Part shown: one piece after another, positions 13,205 through 23,781 of the stretch
Layout of the letters: every line of letters begins with the position of its first letter
Position numbering within the stretch: the stretch's first letter is position 1
Assembly: GCA_903813345.2 (NCBI GenBank)
Contig: CAIIXF020000001.1
Coordinates: 44,595,885-44,659,884 of the forward strand
Source of the DNA: Owenia fusiformis
Taxonomy: Eukaryota > Annelida > Polychaeta > Sabellida > Oweniidae
Length of the DNA: 64,000 nucleotides
Direction: 5' to 3'
Translations under genes and position numbers: made by a program
The notes under the pieces: model-generated
What the model was told of the DNA's origin: nothing
Databases searched by the model: none
What the model saw: the letters and a program-made list of their open reading frames with translations, nothing else

Positions 13205-13985
13205 TAATTATTATACTAGATAATGGCAACTCCGCGGAGTAGCAAATCCCAACAAACAAAATATCAATTACCAAATTCCAATCAATTATACTCATTACTT
13301 TGGTTAAAATTGAAAAATTTAGATTTTAGAATTGCGAATTCCTGCAAAGCAGACATTTTGAATTTTCTGAGGTACAAATCTGAAAAATAATACCATAATT
13401 GTGATCTACTCCAAAATTCCTTCAATTTGAGTATTATATAGCCATACATTGAAGGGATCGAAAAATTATTGTGAAATCGTACATTAGACGGCCATTTTGA
13501 ATTTTACGAGGCTCGAATCAGAAAAAAGATACAATATTTGCAATCTACTCTTAATTGCCTTTCATTTGAGTATAATAAACCTATACTACAGAAAGATCTA
13601 CAAATTAGCGAAAATTTCTGTTTTCCTGACCCCCCATACACGGCCCCTGGGGGTCAGGATGAAAAACACGGAATATATGTGAAATAGATAGATGTTGCGA
13701 ATATACTACCAAAATTTCAAACAATAATATTAATAACTTTGGTTTAGAATGAAAAATTTATGATTTTTGCGAAAAAGTCCCGTTATTTTTAAAGCGGCGG
13801 CCATCTTGAAAAGTTTTTTTTGCGTAAAACTTTTTATCAATATACATCTTTCCACCAAATATGAAGAAAATCCGTCTACTAATATTTGAGTTATCTTCCG
13901 GACGGACGGACGGACGGACTGACTGACGGACTGACGGACGGAGGGCTTCACTATATCCCTACCGAACTTCGTTCGTTGGGATAAT
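13205..13985 (-). repeat. Large dispersed repeat with (GACG/CTGA)n tract, copy A
   Basis: Reading on the minus strand it starts at a TTATCCCAACGAACGAAG end, passes a GACG/CTGA simple tract at 13900-13942, and ends in TGCTACTCCGCGGAGTTGCC. The same ends and internal phrases occur in the opposite orientation at 21000-22075. Internal sub-repeats mention 'aaaatggccg' and 'gaaaggcaatt' blocks. No coding capacity is seen. Confidence 0.75.
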
Positions 13986-14418
13986 TAACCCTTCCTTTTA
14001 TGTAAGATTTGTGGCATATGTAACAACATTATTATGTGGAGATTAAATTCCAATGACCTAAACATAATTTGTTCATGAACTAGGCTAGACCTTTAAAACC
14101 ATAAACATTTGGAATTCAGACACAAGACGTAATCTATTGCAAATAACAATGGGAAAATTTATGACAGAGGTTTAATATAAAACTCAAAAACAATGGTTAT
14201 CATAGTATTAATTTGCTTATCTTAATAACTATCAACATTTTTATATCAGAGTAAATGGAATGATTCAAAAATGGCAGTTTAACATTTAAATGATAACAGT
14301 ATCTAGAGTCATGATCGACTTTTTGCATAGATAATACATAACAGAGGCAATAAAAAATTAAATCAGCATTCAACACAGACAAGTGAATGAAGAAATCAGA
14401 CAGTATCCAAAGCATAAG

Positions 14419-15033
14419 ATGAGTGCCATGACTACATTGTGTGTCTTAATAGTAATAACCCTGATACAAAGTGTATGGAGAGTTGAAGCTGGGAAATGCT
14501 CAAGTCTTCAAGCAAAACTGAAGAAAGCACAGGTTGAACTGGGTAAATTGAGGAAAATCGCAGCCCAATGTCCCCAGCGACCATTAAGCTGCCCAGATGG
14601 ATTTGTTTGGAATGTTCGATTGAATACTTGTCACAAATTCATTTACAAGATAAAGGTTTCTTGGTTTGATGCCCTCACTTACTGCCAATCTCTTGGAGCA
14701 AACCTTATAGCAATTGAGAATGAAAATGAACAAACATATGTCATTGAGCAAATTCAAGCAGCAAAAACATCAGGAAAACATACCAATGAAAGAAGTGATT
14801 TTTGGACTGGGGGAAATGATCTATGTGATGACTGGAAGTGGTCAGGTGGTCCAAGCTGGATACCAAAGCCACTTAATAACTTCACAAAATGGGACGTATT
14901 GTTTGGGAGTAGACCACAGCCTGAAGTGAATGAGGAGAAATGTATGTTCATTCATGGGACACGGGATTACAAATGGCATGATGGGGGCTGTCAGGAATCA
15001 AGATTTTTCATCTGTGAGATAAATCTTCCATAG
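14419..15033 (+). CDS. Secreted C-type lectin, intronless
   Basis: A single-exon frame of 204 aa from ATG 14419. ATG 14383 is in frame upstream but would place twelve charged residues before the leader, so 14419 (MSAMTTL) or 14428 gives the better signal peptide (TTLCVLIVITLIQSVWRVEA). A short basic helix KLKKAQVELGKLRKIA follows, then a complete C-type lectin domain. It has the extra N-terminal Cys pair (SCPDGFVWN...TCHKF), WFDALTYCQSLGANLIAIENE, FWTGG, WKWSGG, and the terminal KWHDGGCQESRFFICEI. The sugar-site positions read QPE and WHD instead of the usual EPN or QPD and WND, so calcium and sugar specificity are uncertain. AATAAA lies at 15167-15172. Likely role: secreted recognition or matrix protein (inference). 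Confidence 0.9.
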   Translation: MSAMTTLCVLIVITLIQSVWRVEAGKCSSLQAKLKKAQVELGKLRKIAAQCPQRPLSCPDGFVWNVRLNTCHKFIYKIKVSWFDALTYCQSLGANLIAIENENEQTYVIEQIQAAKTSGKHTNERSDFWTGGNDLCDDWKWSGGPSWIPKPLNNFTKWDVLFGSRPQPEVNEEKCMFIHGTRDYKWHDGGCQESRFFICEINLP

Positions 15034-15323
15034 AAGAACCATACTGTTAAATTTGAACATGTGAAAGTATTGGAGAAACATCTCTCTTGAAGCAACTGTA
15101 TCTTGACTCTAATGATAAATTCAAGTTTGACTGGTTCCAAACTGGTACACGGAGACTGAATTGAGAAATAAACATTTTTCTTTGACAAGGGAAGGAGATT
15201 TGGACAACTTCTTGCTTGCCTTTGAGAAATTCTTTCCAGTCATAAAAACAAAAACCCCAAAGAGACTTAATCAAATGATATTTTTATTCTTTATCATGAA
15301 AAATGTAAATGTTGCACAATTAC
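15034..15323. other. Gap between lectin stop and last visible SNX4 exon
   Basis: Holds the lectin 3' untranslated region with its AATAAA. On the minus strand it should be the intron or 3' end of SNX4. No further SNX4 exon is recognised. Confidence 0.4.
15167..15172 (+). terminator. Polyadenylation signal of the lectin
   Basis: Perfect AATAAA 134 bp after the lectin stop codon, on the coding strand. Confidence 0.6.
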
Positions 15324-18300
15324 CTGATTCAAAAATGCAGTAAACAGCTCATCTTTACATAATATGGAATGGGCAGCTGTTCGTAAAAGGAAATTCTGAA
15401 AATAAAAGATGAAATCAACTAATTAGTATCAAATATTATACCGAGTCAGGTTTTGTTGATTTAGGCCTCTTCAAATTACTTGTCTGTTCAGCAGTGCCTG
15501 TACTTTAATCTAAAACCTCCTCAAACTTTTTTATTACCTTTTAAGAATTTTTTCTTTTATTTAACATGCTCTTTTAGAGTATGAATAATAATAAGGAAAT
15601 AGAGAGGAATTAGAGAATTTTCTTCAGGTCCATAAACCCAAAGTGCTATTTTTTAATACATTCCAGACATTTTAAACAGGAATCAATAAATGACAATTGA
15701 TTTGTTAAAAATGTCTTTTTTTACTCTCCAACAAATAAAATAATATAAAAACACTAATGTAAGCCTTACTTCAAGACCCTGTCTTCTTCTCTCTATGAAA
15801 TCTGGATCAAATTTGTCAGAGGGAAGTTTCTGCCAAACATGGCTAACCTAGAGAACACATAAATGCATGTAAAATACATGTACACAAAATTTTATGAAAA
15901 AGGAAATCCTGAAATATATCAGTGTATTTAGTTCATTTTAGACCATTATGCAAAACATATTTTTTTAATATACCACCAGTATTCAAACCAGGCATTAACA
16001 TGCAAAATGTCACCACCTACCATTTGTTACAGATGCCACTTTTACAGATACCATTTGTTACAGACACTTAACACTGTCCACAAAAAAGTTGGAGATCACA
16101 TGTAACAATAAGTCACCACTTTTGGTGGCAACATAAAAACAGATTTACAATACCCTTTTCTCGGGAAGTGGCGGGACGACAACTGGGGGATACATGATGT
16201 CCAGGTAATTCCGTAGAAGTTCAAATTCGCTATATCTTCTCCAGATAGATGTCACTTCTCCATGACCAGGTTTGGTGGGATCAGTGACTCTAAAAAATAA
16301 TAAAGCAGATTTGAGGTACATGTAGTTATACACTCTGATGTCGAAAAGTTGCATATAATTTTATGTTAAAATGTTCATTACATGTGCAATGTTTCAATGT
16401 CAGCTATATTTTATAATTTAAAAGCTGGTGTCATTGACTTTGTTTGCAACTTTGTTGCAAATACTTAAAAAAAATATTACAATTTTAAGAAATGTTGAAT
16501 ACCAACTGTGTTTATTTGGTGTAGCAAAAACAACATTTCACTTACTTTGTTTCGATGAGATACACCATGAATGTTTCGGGAATGTTCATGTACTTTCCAG
16601 TTCTCTTCTCTGGCTCTACAATGCTGATCTCCATCCATTTCAGCAAATTATCCTGAAATATATTACAAAATAATTCTGAGGATATATTTTGTGGTGAAGG
16701 TATGATGTCTAAATGCCAACACTTGTAGAAAAACTAACTGAATCCCTCCCAAAAAAGGATATACGATAACATTGATTTCTGATTTTTTACTTAAATTGTT
16801 CAAAATGTCAACATATTTTACTAATAAAATTGATCAATCCTACCGTTTCCCTATCAGAACTAGATGCAAGTAGAAACAATCTTGATTTTTGTCACAGAAA
16901 TATTCAGCCAAAGTGATATCATATTTAAAATCTACAGGATGGGCCAAAAGAACATTAACATTTTTGTTAAGTTACAACGTTTTTAATACAACAGACAAAT
17001 GTTCAAATCATATCAATTTCCAACAAAATGATATATAATTCATTTCACAAAAAATGAGTATTTGCCTTTTAGTATAACATTTTGATTACCACAGGGGTCA
17101 AAATCTTGATTTACCAATTGCTGAATACAGAATGCTAAGAACTGACCAGACAGATAAAGCCTCTATGTCAGCTTTTGGGATATAATTCTAATTGTAAAAG
17201 GTCATAATTACCATAGAGCCACCAATAGTCATTCATATTTTGTTGGAAATTGAATAATCTTTCTATTGACATGTGATTTATGGATATTTCTAACATATCA
17301 TCAGCAAAAATATTACAAAAATAAAGCTGTGGACGTTTTTTGTCCACCCTGTATATGTAAATTACATCTAGTATCTGGTTTCAAAAATTTTCAACTTTGA
17401 AATTTTAATTTTCTTTCAAAATGTAACTTCTAGGTTGGGTAGATTCCCCATATACCCCATGTTACAAAATCACATGACAATATTTTAATGGACATATTTT
17501 AATTATGAAAATTGATCCTCTAAAACTGATGAATATTCATGTTTTATTTTCTGAGATTATAGCTGACAATGAATTCATAATGAACAGTCCAAAAGATTGG
17601 AACCCCGGAGGAGGTTCTGATCAACTTTTTGTGTAGGGGATGCTGCTGAGATTTGAATTATCTACTTAACAGAAAGCCCATGGACAAAATGTAAAATATA
17701 CAAATTTTAGGGGATATGTATCAAGACAAGACAATATTCAAAACAAGGGACTTTCAAACCAACATACATGTACAGTAAAATTTTAGATTTTAGATGTTTG
17801 GTCTCTAACTGTGTCATCAGTTAGAGACCATCTATCAGTATCATCAATCCGTGCAAGTATTGGAGCGCTGAAATACTTCTTTTTCGATCAAGACTTGTAA
17901 ATTGTTCATGGAGTGAATGTTTTTTCGACCCATTTCCAATATGGCGGTTTGATAGGAGCGAGATACGCAACGAACAAAATGAATTTTGAGTAAAGTTCGG
18001 ACAACCTCCCGAGATTTATGAAAATGTCCAAGCAGAAAATGCCATGTTGGAATTTGGCAGAAAAAACATTCACTTGACTGACAAAATAGTCTTGATCGAA
18101 AAGGAAGTACTTAAGTGCTTCAATATTTGCATGGAAGAATGATAACAATGAATGACATAGTTAGAGAACAAAAGTAAGCCCCGGATCAACTTAATTCGTA
18201 TTTCAAAGGTCACTATTATTCAGCTGTCCATTTCTCCGTTTGAGAGCCATAAGTTCCAAAATCTAACATGGCTCTCGAAGTGACCCAGACCCCCCCCTTG

Positions 18301-20415
18301 GGTGGGCCCATAAAAAAAATTGGGCCCAAAGAAAATTTTGGACCAAAAAGGCCTTAAGCCCCAAAAAGTGGGCCTTTTTGGTCATTACTGGGCCTTGTAA
18401 GGCCCTATTTGTTAATTTCAGGCCAAATTTTTGAAGAAAAATGGCCTCAAAATTTGGGCCCACTTTTGGGTTATAGGGGCCCAGAATTTTCCGCGCAAGT
18501 GTGGAAGTTTTTTTCGCTGACTTGGAATTTGGCCCCCCTCCCTTGTTGGTTCCCAGATCCGCCCCTGGCATATGAAAAATAGAAACATATGTACAAGGTC
18601 TAACTTTTTATATTTCAGATAGTTACATGTATGTTAGTCATATAAATCTGACCGTCGTATGCTGTTATTTGTTATTTTTTCTTATTTGGATATTTATTTT
18701 TTATTTTTTCTTGCATACGATGGTCATACACACTTGCCAGTTCTATATTGCGGGAAATGCTTTCCTGGCCTGTCTACCCAACCAAATTCACACAAATGAT
18801 AAATTAATTTCTTTGCTTCAACTATAAAGTATTTAATCTTACCTTAGGCACGTAAAACGCTTGGTAATTGAAGAAATATAAGCATGCTGCTTGAATTTTA
18901 AAATTTTCTCATTTTGCATACCAAGGTCACTTCCGGGTTAATCTGATAGTCTAGATGTAAAACTAATATCAAAACGAAATCATAAGTATTTGTTACACCA
19001 AGATTCAGATGGAAGAAACGCAGTGTCATTAAGAAGGGAAGTAACGTGGAAAAGTTATTGTTTCAGAAATGAGAAAAGTGAGTAGTATGAAAAAACAGCC
19101 TTTGAATCTATGTGTTATAAATAATTATGATTCCGTTTCGATCCATGTTTACATTTAGAGTACCGGAAACAACATTTAGCAACATGGCGGGCGATGATGA
19201 AAATATACTTCAATTGATTATATTTCGTCAATTATCAAGCGTTTTACATGTCTAAGGAAAGATTTAACACTTTGATGTTGGAGCAAAATAAAAAATCGAT
19301 AATCGACTTTGGTTGGTATGGATTAGATACCCAGACAGGCCAGGAAAGCATTTCCCGCAGTTTGTTCCATATTATATCTACGACCGTATATACCAAGAAA
19401 ATGATGAAAAATAAATATCCAAACAAGAACAAGGAACATCACAGAACAGCATACAACGGTCGGATTTATATGACTATAGTCCATTTCACTGCTTCATTTC
19501 ATCAGTAGAACGGCAAAAATAAGAAATTGGGAGACCATCGTGCAATAATATATGGAAAAGTATATTCATAATGTACATGAATGACATTTGCATATTTCAA
19601 TTTTTTTAGTTTTTTGTGCAATAAGCCTGTGCCGTCTTGTAATTTGAAGAATTTCAGCCATGTTAATCTTATTGAAAATAACATGGCAGAGAAACATCCA
19701 AATATAAGAGGCCACACACTTTATAAGCCAAACTAGAAGCAATCCAAGATATACAAATGTCATTCATGTACATTATGAATATACTTTTCCATATATTATT
19801 GCACAATGGTCTCCAAATTTCTTATTTTTGCCGTTCTACTGACGAAATGAAGCAGTGAAATGGACTCTACATGTATCTATAATGTGCAGCAAAACTATGG
19901 CCTTTTTTATAACTTAGGGAGTTTCAGCCATGTTAATTATTTCGAAAAAATAACATGGCAGAGAAGCATCAAAATATAAGAGGCCACACATATGATATAG
20001 CCAAAATACAAAACAAACTAAAATATGCAAAACTTAGGCCATGTATAAAATATGTTTCTATTTTTACATATACCGTTTCAATATGGTCCTTTGATTTCTT
20101 ATTTTTTAGATTCAAAGTAGTTCCAAACATTTAAAATTTTACTGTAATTTGGAAATGGTGATAGAAAATCAACAACTTTATGGCCCAGATCATTTTTGGA
20201 TGTTTTCGAAAATAAATTTTAGGTGGACTAAGTTTTTAATACGCTTTACCGCTTAACAACAGTATGGATTGGAATAAAAATGGTCGTATATATGGATAAT
20301 GTGCAGTTGAATAGCATAGTGATACCTTTTGATTAGCTTCTTGTGTGCTTACTTCAGAATAAGAAGAATTATCTGGAACTTCTACTTGGGTGTCTCCACT
20401 TCCGGTATCTTCCAT
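15324..20415 (-). CDS. SNX4: Sorting nexin-4, N-terminus and PX domain (BAR part not found)
   Basis: Five minus-strand exons join in frame: 20415-20326 (start MEDTGSGDTQVEV), 16652-16546, 16289-16154, 15847-15770 and 15395-15324; 161 codons. Exon 2 gives MEISIVEPEKRTGK, exon 3 SIWRRYSEFELLRNYL and VVVPPLPEKR, exon 4 VWQKLPSDKFDPDFIERRR, and exon 5 LCKDELFTAFLNQ. These match SNX4, an endosomal PX-BAR protein of recycling and autophagy, through the whole PX domain including the phosphoinositide-binding RRYSEFE arginines and PPLPEKR. Exon 5 ends in a normal donor, so more exons are expected, but none of the ~250-residue BAR domain could be found further left. The lectin gene on the opposite strand starts to occupy the sequence only 290 bp away. 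The 3.7-kb first intron is packed with inverted repeats. Confidence 0.85.
15991..16137. repeat. ATGTCACCACC-family short element
   Basis: Starts GGCATTAACATGCAAAATG then TCACCACC, and ends in CACTTTTGGTGG plus a decayed GTGACATAA. The ends are therefore short inverted repeats. It shares the inner 'ccatttgttacaga' and 'aaaaaagttggaga' words with the other copies. Lies in an SNX4 intron. Confidence 0.7.
16935..17351. mobile_element. Short non-autonomous mariner-type element (MITE)
   Basis: A 417-bp insert with ends CAGGATGGGCCAAAAGA and, on the complement, CAGGGTGGACAAAAAAC. It is flanked by TA at 16933-16934 and 17352-17353. Inner inverted words (ttccaacaaaat / attttgttggaa) show that the inverted repeat extends inward. 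No coding capacity. In SNX4 intron 1. Confidence 0.75.
17800..17829. repeat. Perfect hairpin
   Basis: GGTCTCTAACTG, six-base loop TGTCAT, then CAGTTAGAGACC: a perfect 12-bp stem. Confidence 0.9.
17849..18133. repeat. Imperfect fold-back element
   Basis: The left arm (gtgcaagtattggagcgctg ... cgatcaagact ... gtgaatgttttttc) returns in reverse complement at the right end (from 18132 leftward). The arms are about 110 bp with several mismatches. No clear target duplication. Confidence 0.7.
18285..18560. repeat. GGCC/GGGCCC-rich low-complexity repeat
   Basis: Dense in GGCCC, GGGCCC and AAAAAT words with local palindromes. A related decayed copy is at 26298-26400. The 102-codon minus-strand frame through it is composition-driven. 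Confidence 0.7.
18625..19480. repeat. Large inverted repeat in SNX4 intron 1
   Basis: The left arm (about 18625-18880) and right arm (about 19205-19480) are reverse complements with many changes. Shared words include 'caggccaggaaagcatttcccgc', 'aataaatatccaaa' and 'agcgttttac'. The right arm opens with a plus-strand ATG (MAGDDENILQLIIF) that soon stops, followed by an 86-codon frame at 19248. Parts of that frame (GQESISR, KNKYPNK) are also readable in the left arm, so it may derive from an old coding sequence. Confidence 0.65.
19478..19866. mobile_element. Fold-back element with ~110-bp arms
   Basis: AGTCCATTTCACTGCTTCAT at the left end is repeated in reverse complement at the right end. The arms continue through 'agaacggcaaaaataagaaat' to about 19595 and 19750 with few mismatches. 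The centre carries 'tttcagccatgttaat...taacatggcagagaa', another hairpin. The following 19867-20060 repeats that centre, suggesting a second, half-deleted copy. Confidence 0.75.
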
Positions 20416-20765
20416 CTTGAAAAAAGAAAAGTAGTACAAATTTACGACATCTAAACGAAAAACAAAAAATGGCGCCAAATTCAAATCCAGATAACCCTGC
20501 GATAACTTGAAGATGACTTACAAAATGTAGTTCTCAGTTTATGAGTTTCAATCGATACTACAAGAACGTAAAGAGATAATTGTCCAGTTGTTCTGATATG
20601 TAGCTTAGCCTAAATCATGCAAGTTCCTAATGTAGGCTAACATTCCCCATGGTCATGGTTAACTGTCTCTAAAGACTTTGGGACTGAGAGAGCTTTTGTT
20701 GACCCCAGGGATAATTTTTTGTACGGAGGTGTACATGGTCACCTACCGTTGAGATTCAAGATATC

Positions 20766-20985
20766 CTCCCACAAAAAATGTATGAATAAACTATCAACTT
20801 CAGCATAAGAAGTGTAAATTCAGTTCAAAGCTTCAAAAAGGGGAAATTCACTTTTAGATTTTAGATCCACCATGAAATAAATAAAAATACTAGATGTAAA
20901 TCTTGATGATATCCAAACTTAGATATATTTTGGCACTGGTCCATGGCCGTTGAATGGACTAAACTAAACTCTGCACTAATTGAAC
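20766..20985. repeat. Dispersed repeat, copy related to 49.3 kb
   Basis: Shares 'aaatgtat-gaataaactatcaa-ttcagca', 'aattcaaagctt' and 'gatatccaaacttagatatattttg-cactgg' with 49258-49500, same orientation, diverged. Confidence 0.65.
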
Positions 20986-20999
20986 GCACCTTATAAGTT

Positions 21000-22075
21000 A
21001 ATTATCCCAAAGGACGAAGTTCGGTAGGGATATAGTGAAGCCATCCATCCGTCCGTCAGTCCGTCGGTCCGTCTGTCCGTCAGTCCGTCCGTCCGGAAGA
21101 TAACTCGAATACTAGTAGACGGATTTTCTTCATATTTGGAAGAAAGATGTATATTGGTGAATAGTTGTACACAACAAAAAAATCCAAGATGGCCGCCGCT
21201 TTTAACATGGCGGGAATTTTTCGTTTTAAGTTTTTCATCTTAAACCAAATATGTTTGAAATTAGGTGGTATATTCACAACATCCATCTATTTCATATATT
21301 CCGAGTTTTTTTTACCATGACACCCAGGGGCCGTGTATGGGGGGGGGGGAGGGTAGTCGGGAAATGGGAATTTGCGTTAATTTTCAGATCTTTCTAAAGT
21401 ATAGCTTAATTATACTCAAATGAAAGGCAATTTTGAGTAGATTACAAATATTGTATCGGTTTTGTAATTTTGGCCTCTTAAAATTCAAAATGGCCGCCTT
21501 TCGAAGTAATTTTCTGATCCCTTTAAAGTATGGCTATATACTCAAATTGAAGGAAGTATAATGTAGATCATAACTATAACACTGTGAGTGGGATTGTATG
21601 GTATTGTCTTTCTGATTTGTGCCTCAGAAAATTTAAAATGGCTGTCAACAGGAATGTGCGTTAATTTTGAGATCTTTCTGAAGTATAGCTTTATTATACT
21701 CAATTGAAAGGCAATTTAGAGTAGATTGCAAATATTTCTTTGGTTTTGTAATTTGGGCCTCGTAAAAATCAAAATGTGTAATTTCGCAATAATTTTCTGA
21801 TCTCTTCAAAGTAATTGCTATATTATTCTCAATTTGAACGAAAAGGGCAGATCACTATTTTGGTATTGTTTTCCTGATTTGCGCCTCGGAAAATTTAAAT
21901 TGTCTTTATTATTTGTGCCTTGAAATGGTCACCCATATGCTTTTAAAATTGATAGAAATCTGATATATCTCTAATGTTTCCAATATTTATATTTTTTGTG
22001 ACACATACAAATTCATATACGGTATGTTATAGTGTTTGTTGCTACTCCGTGGAGTTGCCGTTTTCTAGTTTAATT
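21000..22075 (+). repeat. Large dispersed repeat with (TCCG/TCAG)n tract, copy B
   Basis: Plus-strand copy of the repeat at 13205-13985. It opens with TTATCCCAAAGGACGAAG, has a CCGT/CAGT simple tract at 21045-21095 and closes with TTGCTACTCCGTGGAGTTGCC. Internally it repeats an ~250-bp block ('gatctttct-aagtatagctt-attatactca' and 'gaaaggcaattt-gagtagatt') two to three times. No open frame of note. Confidence 0.75.
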
Positions 22076-22569
22076 TGGTTAATCATATTAATAAATAATA
22101 AATGCCAATAAATGGCGACACTATATGCTGAATAGTAGTCTATTTGGTGAGTGCGAATATTGAAAACTAATTACCTTGTTTTTTCCTATCTGGGTCGGTC
22201 ACCCATTCACCTGTGTCTCAAAGTGTAGTATTACGCAAAGCTCCAAGAAAACAGTACAGGGCAATATTAACCGGAATGGAAAGGTCGCCAAATCTAAAGC
22301 ATTTCTTGAACTTGTACTTTGTATTGTGTAATATAGTAGTTTGCATGAACCATTTGAATATAAGGAGAGTGAGAATCCAATGAAATCTTGAATCTAGAAA
22401 CGTCGAACAAGAAAAGGGAGCTTCAGTTAAAAGTAGTCATATGGGCAATCATTCCATATGTATGGATTTGGATATATGTAATAAATTATGACAATGGACA
22501 GTTGAACACACGAAATCAAAATGATCTGACAGACCAAATGCGGTCATAAACAGGAACGTACCAGCAATA

Positions 22570-23568
22570 ATGTCTGTCATTTGTAGACATGATCGAACCC
22601 CGAAAGTTGTCAAAAATATCATCCACCGGACTATCAAAGACAAAAATGTATTCAATACTCCGACCAAAAATGAAAATCGTAGGCCTAGGAAACTTAGTAT
22701 TTATTCACCGGCAGTCAAGCTTCCTCAGATAGAACGTGTAATAAATGTTCTCCAATTTAGTGACATAGAAATCAAGAAATGTTTGGGCTCTGGTGGATTT
22801 GGATCAGTCTATGAAGGATTTATAAAAGGAACACGTGTTGCTGTTAAACGACTTCACGCGGTTACGAAGAACCCAAAGGCTCGGGACGAGAGCTTTAAAG
22901 CCGAATTGCATACTATCAATCTGAAGCATCCCAATGTTGTACAGACGTTATCTGCAAGTTCCACGGATACATTCATCGTAATGGAATTCGCTGGAGATCG
23001 TAATCTTCAACAGATCATTAATAATCCGGATGAACATATTAGTGAAAAGGCAATGCTTGCCTACTCGCTGGACCTTGCTAAAGCGATGGAGTTTACACAT
23101 GAAAACCATATAGTACATCTTGATATCAAACCCGCCAATATCATAGTAACTCCAAAAGGAATATGCAAGCTTTGTGATTTCGGATGTTGTCAGAAGGTCG
23201 AGATTGATACTGGTATAGTGAGTCCTACAAAAAGGTCCTACCTAACTGGCACTTTCGCATATAGGGCCCCCGAGCTACTTAAAGGAGAGGCCCCCACATT
23301 TAAAGCGGATGTATACGGCTATGGAATAACATTATGGCAGATCAACTCGAGGGATACTCCATACAGTGGACAGAACCAACACGTTGTGATTTTTGGTGTC
23401 GTGTCTTTAAATGTGAGGCCAAAACCTCCAGTGATTGATCATTCTGCTAGTCCAGTGCAATCGCTTTACCAAGGACTTTACCAGGAATGTTGGGTGGCTA
23501 AACCAGAGGAAAGACCTACATCTAAGGACATTGTTGATACTTTGGAGATTTGGCGGGAATATTATTAA
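22570..23568 (+). CDS. MOS: Mos serine/threonine kinase, intronless
   Basis: One exon encodes 332 aa. After a ~60-residue variable N-terminus there is a full kinase domain: GSGGFGSV glycine loop (73-80), VAVK lysine 93, HLDIKPAN catalytic loop (183-190), DFG at 203-205, GTFAYRAPELLKGE activation segment and KADVYGYGITLWQ. The GxGGFGSVY loop, SFxAEL helix, IVHLDxKPANI, CKxxDFGC and the 'PYSG..QH' stretch are characteristic of Mos, the germ-cell MAPK kinase kinase that activates MEK during oocyte maturation and metaphase arrest. Vertebrate MOS is also intronless and of similar length. The protein is cytoplasmic. The first ATG is taken as the start. The 3' flank carries elements for cytoplasmic polyadenylation (separate entry), in line with translational control of maternal mos mRNA. 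Confidence 0.92.
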   Translation: MSVICRHDRTPKVVKNIIHRTIKDKNVFNTPTKNENRRPRKLSIYSPAVKLPQIERVINVLQFSDIEIKKCLGSGGFGSVYEGFIKGTRVAVKRLHAVTKNPKARDESFKAELHTINLKHPNVVQTLSASSTDTFIVMEFAGDRNLQQIINNPDEHISEKAMLAYSLDLAKAMEFTHENHIVHLDIKPANIIVTPKGICKLCDFGCCQKVEIDTGIVSPTKRSYLTGTFAYRAPELLKGEAPTFKADVYGYGITLWQINSRDTPYSGQNQHVVIFGVVSLNVRPKPPVIDHSASPVQSLYQGLYQECWVAKPEERPTSKDIVDTLEIWREYY

Positions 23569-23695
23569 CTGTAATTGGAACACCCCTGCCTTTGTTAAAA
23601 ACTATTTCTTTCATTTACTAGCACTCAAAATCTAATATGGCGGTATAGCGCATTTTCATTGAAAAGGCAGTGTACACTGTATAGACCTAATAATG

Positions 23696-23781
23696 TTTTT
23701 ATTAATTTATTGTATATGTCATATGGTATTTTTAGATTGAACAGTATTGTAAATATGCAATATATTTTTGATATTATTAAA
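23696..23781 (+). promoter_or_regulatory. mos 3'UTR: CPE, Pumilio site and poly(A) hexamer
   Basis: TTTTTAT (23696-23702) is the consensus cytoplasmic polyadenylation element. TGTAAATA (23748-23755) is a perfect Pumilio site (UGUANAUA). ATTAAA (23776-23781) is a poly(A) signal, 74 bp after the CPE. The order and spacing match CPE-regulated maternal mRNAs. The sequence is AT-rich, so each motif alone could be chance. Confidence 0.5.

Larger units (their letters stand above)
12085..14382. other. Spacer between vWA gene 2 and the lectin
   Basis: No gene supported. It contains a start fragment of the ATGTCACCACC family near 12176, the repeat copy at 12731-12900 and the large repeat at 13205-13985. 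A 78-codon minus-strand frame at 12340-12576 has no recognisable domain. Confidence 0.5.
20416..22569. other. Spacer between SNX4 and mos
   Basis: The first ~150 bp should hold the SNX4 promoter and 5' untranslated region (minus strand). The rest is repeats: a dispersed repeat at 20766-20985 and a large one at 21000-22075. The last ~500 bp before mos shows no feature I can name. Confidence 0.5.

Noticed and set aside
18263-18571. 102-codon minus-strand frame rich in Lys, Gly and Phe
   Set aside because: It follows a GGCC-rich low-complexity repeat, and a similar repeat at 26.3 kb is not open.
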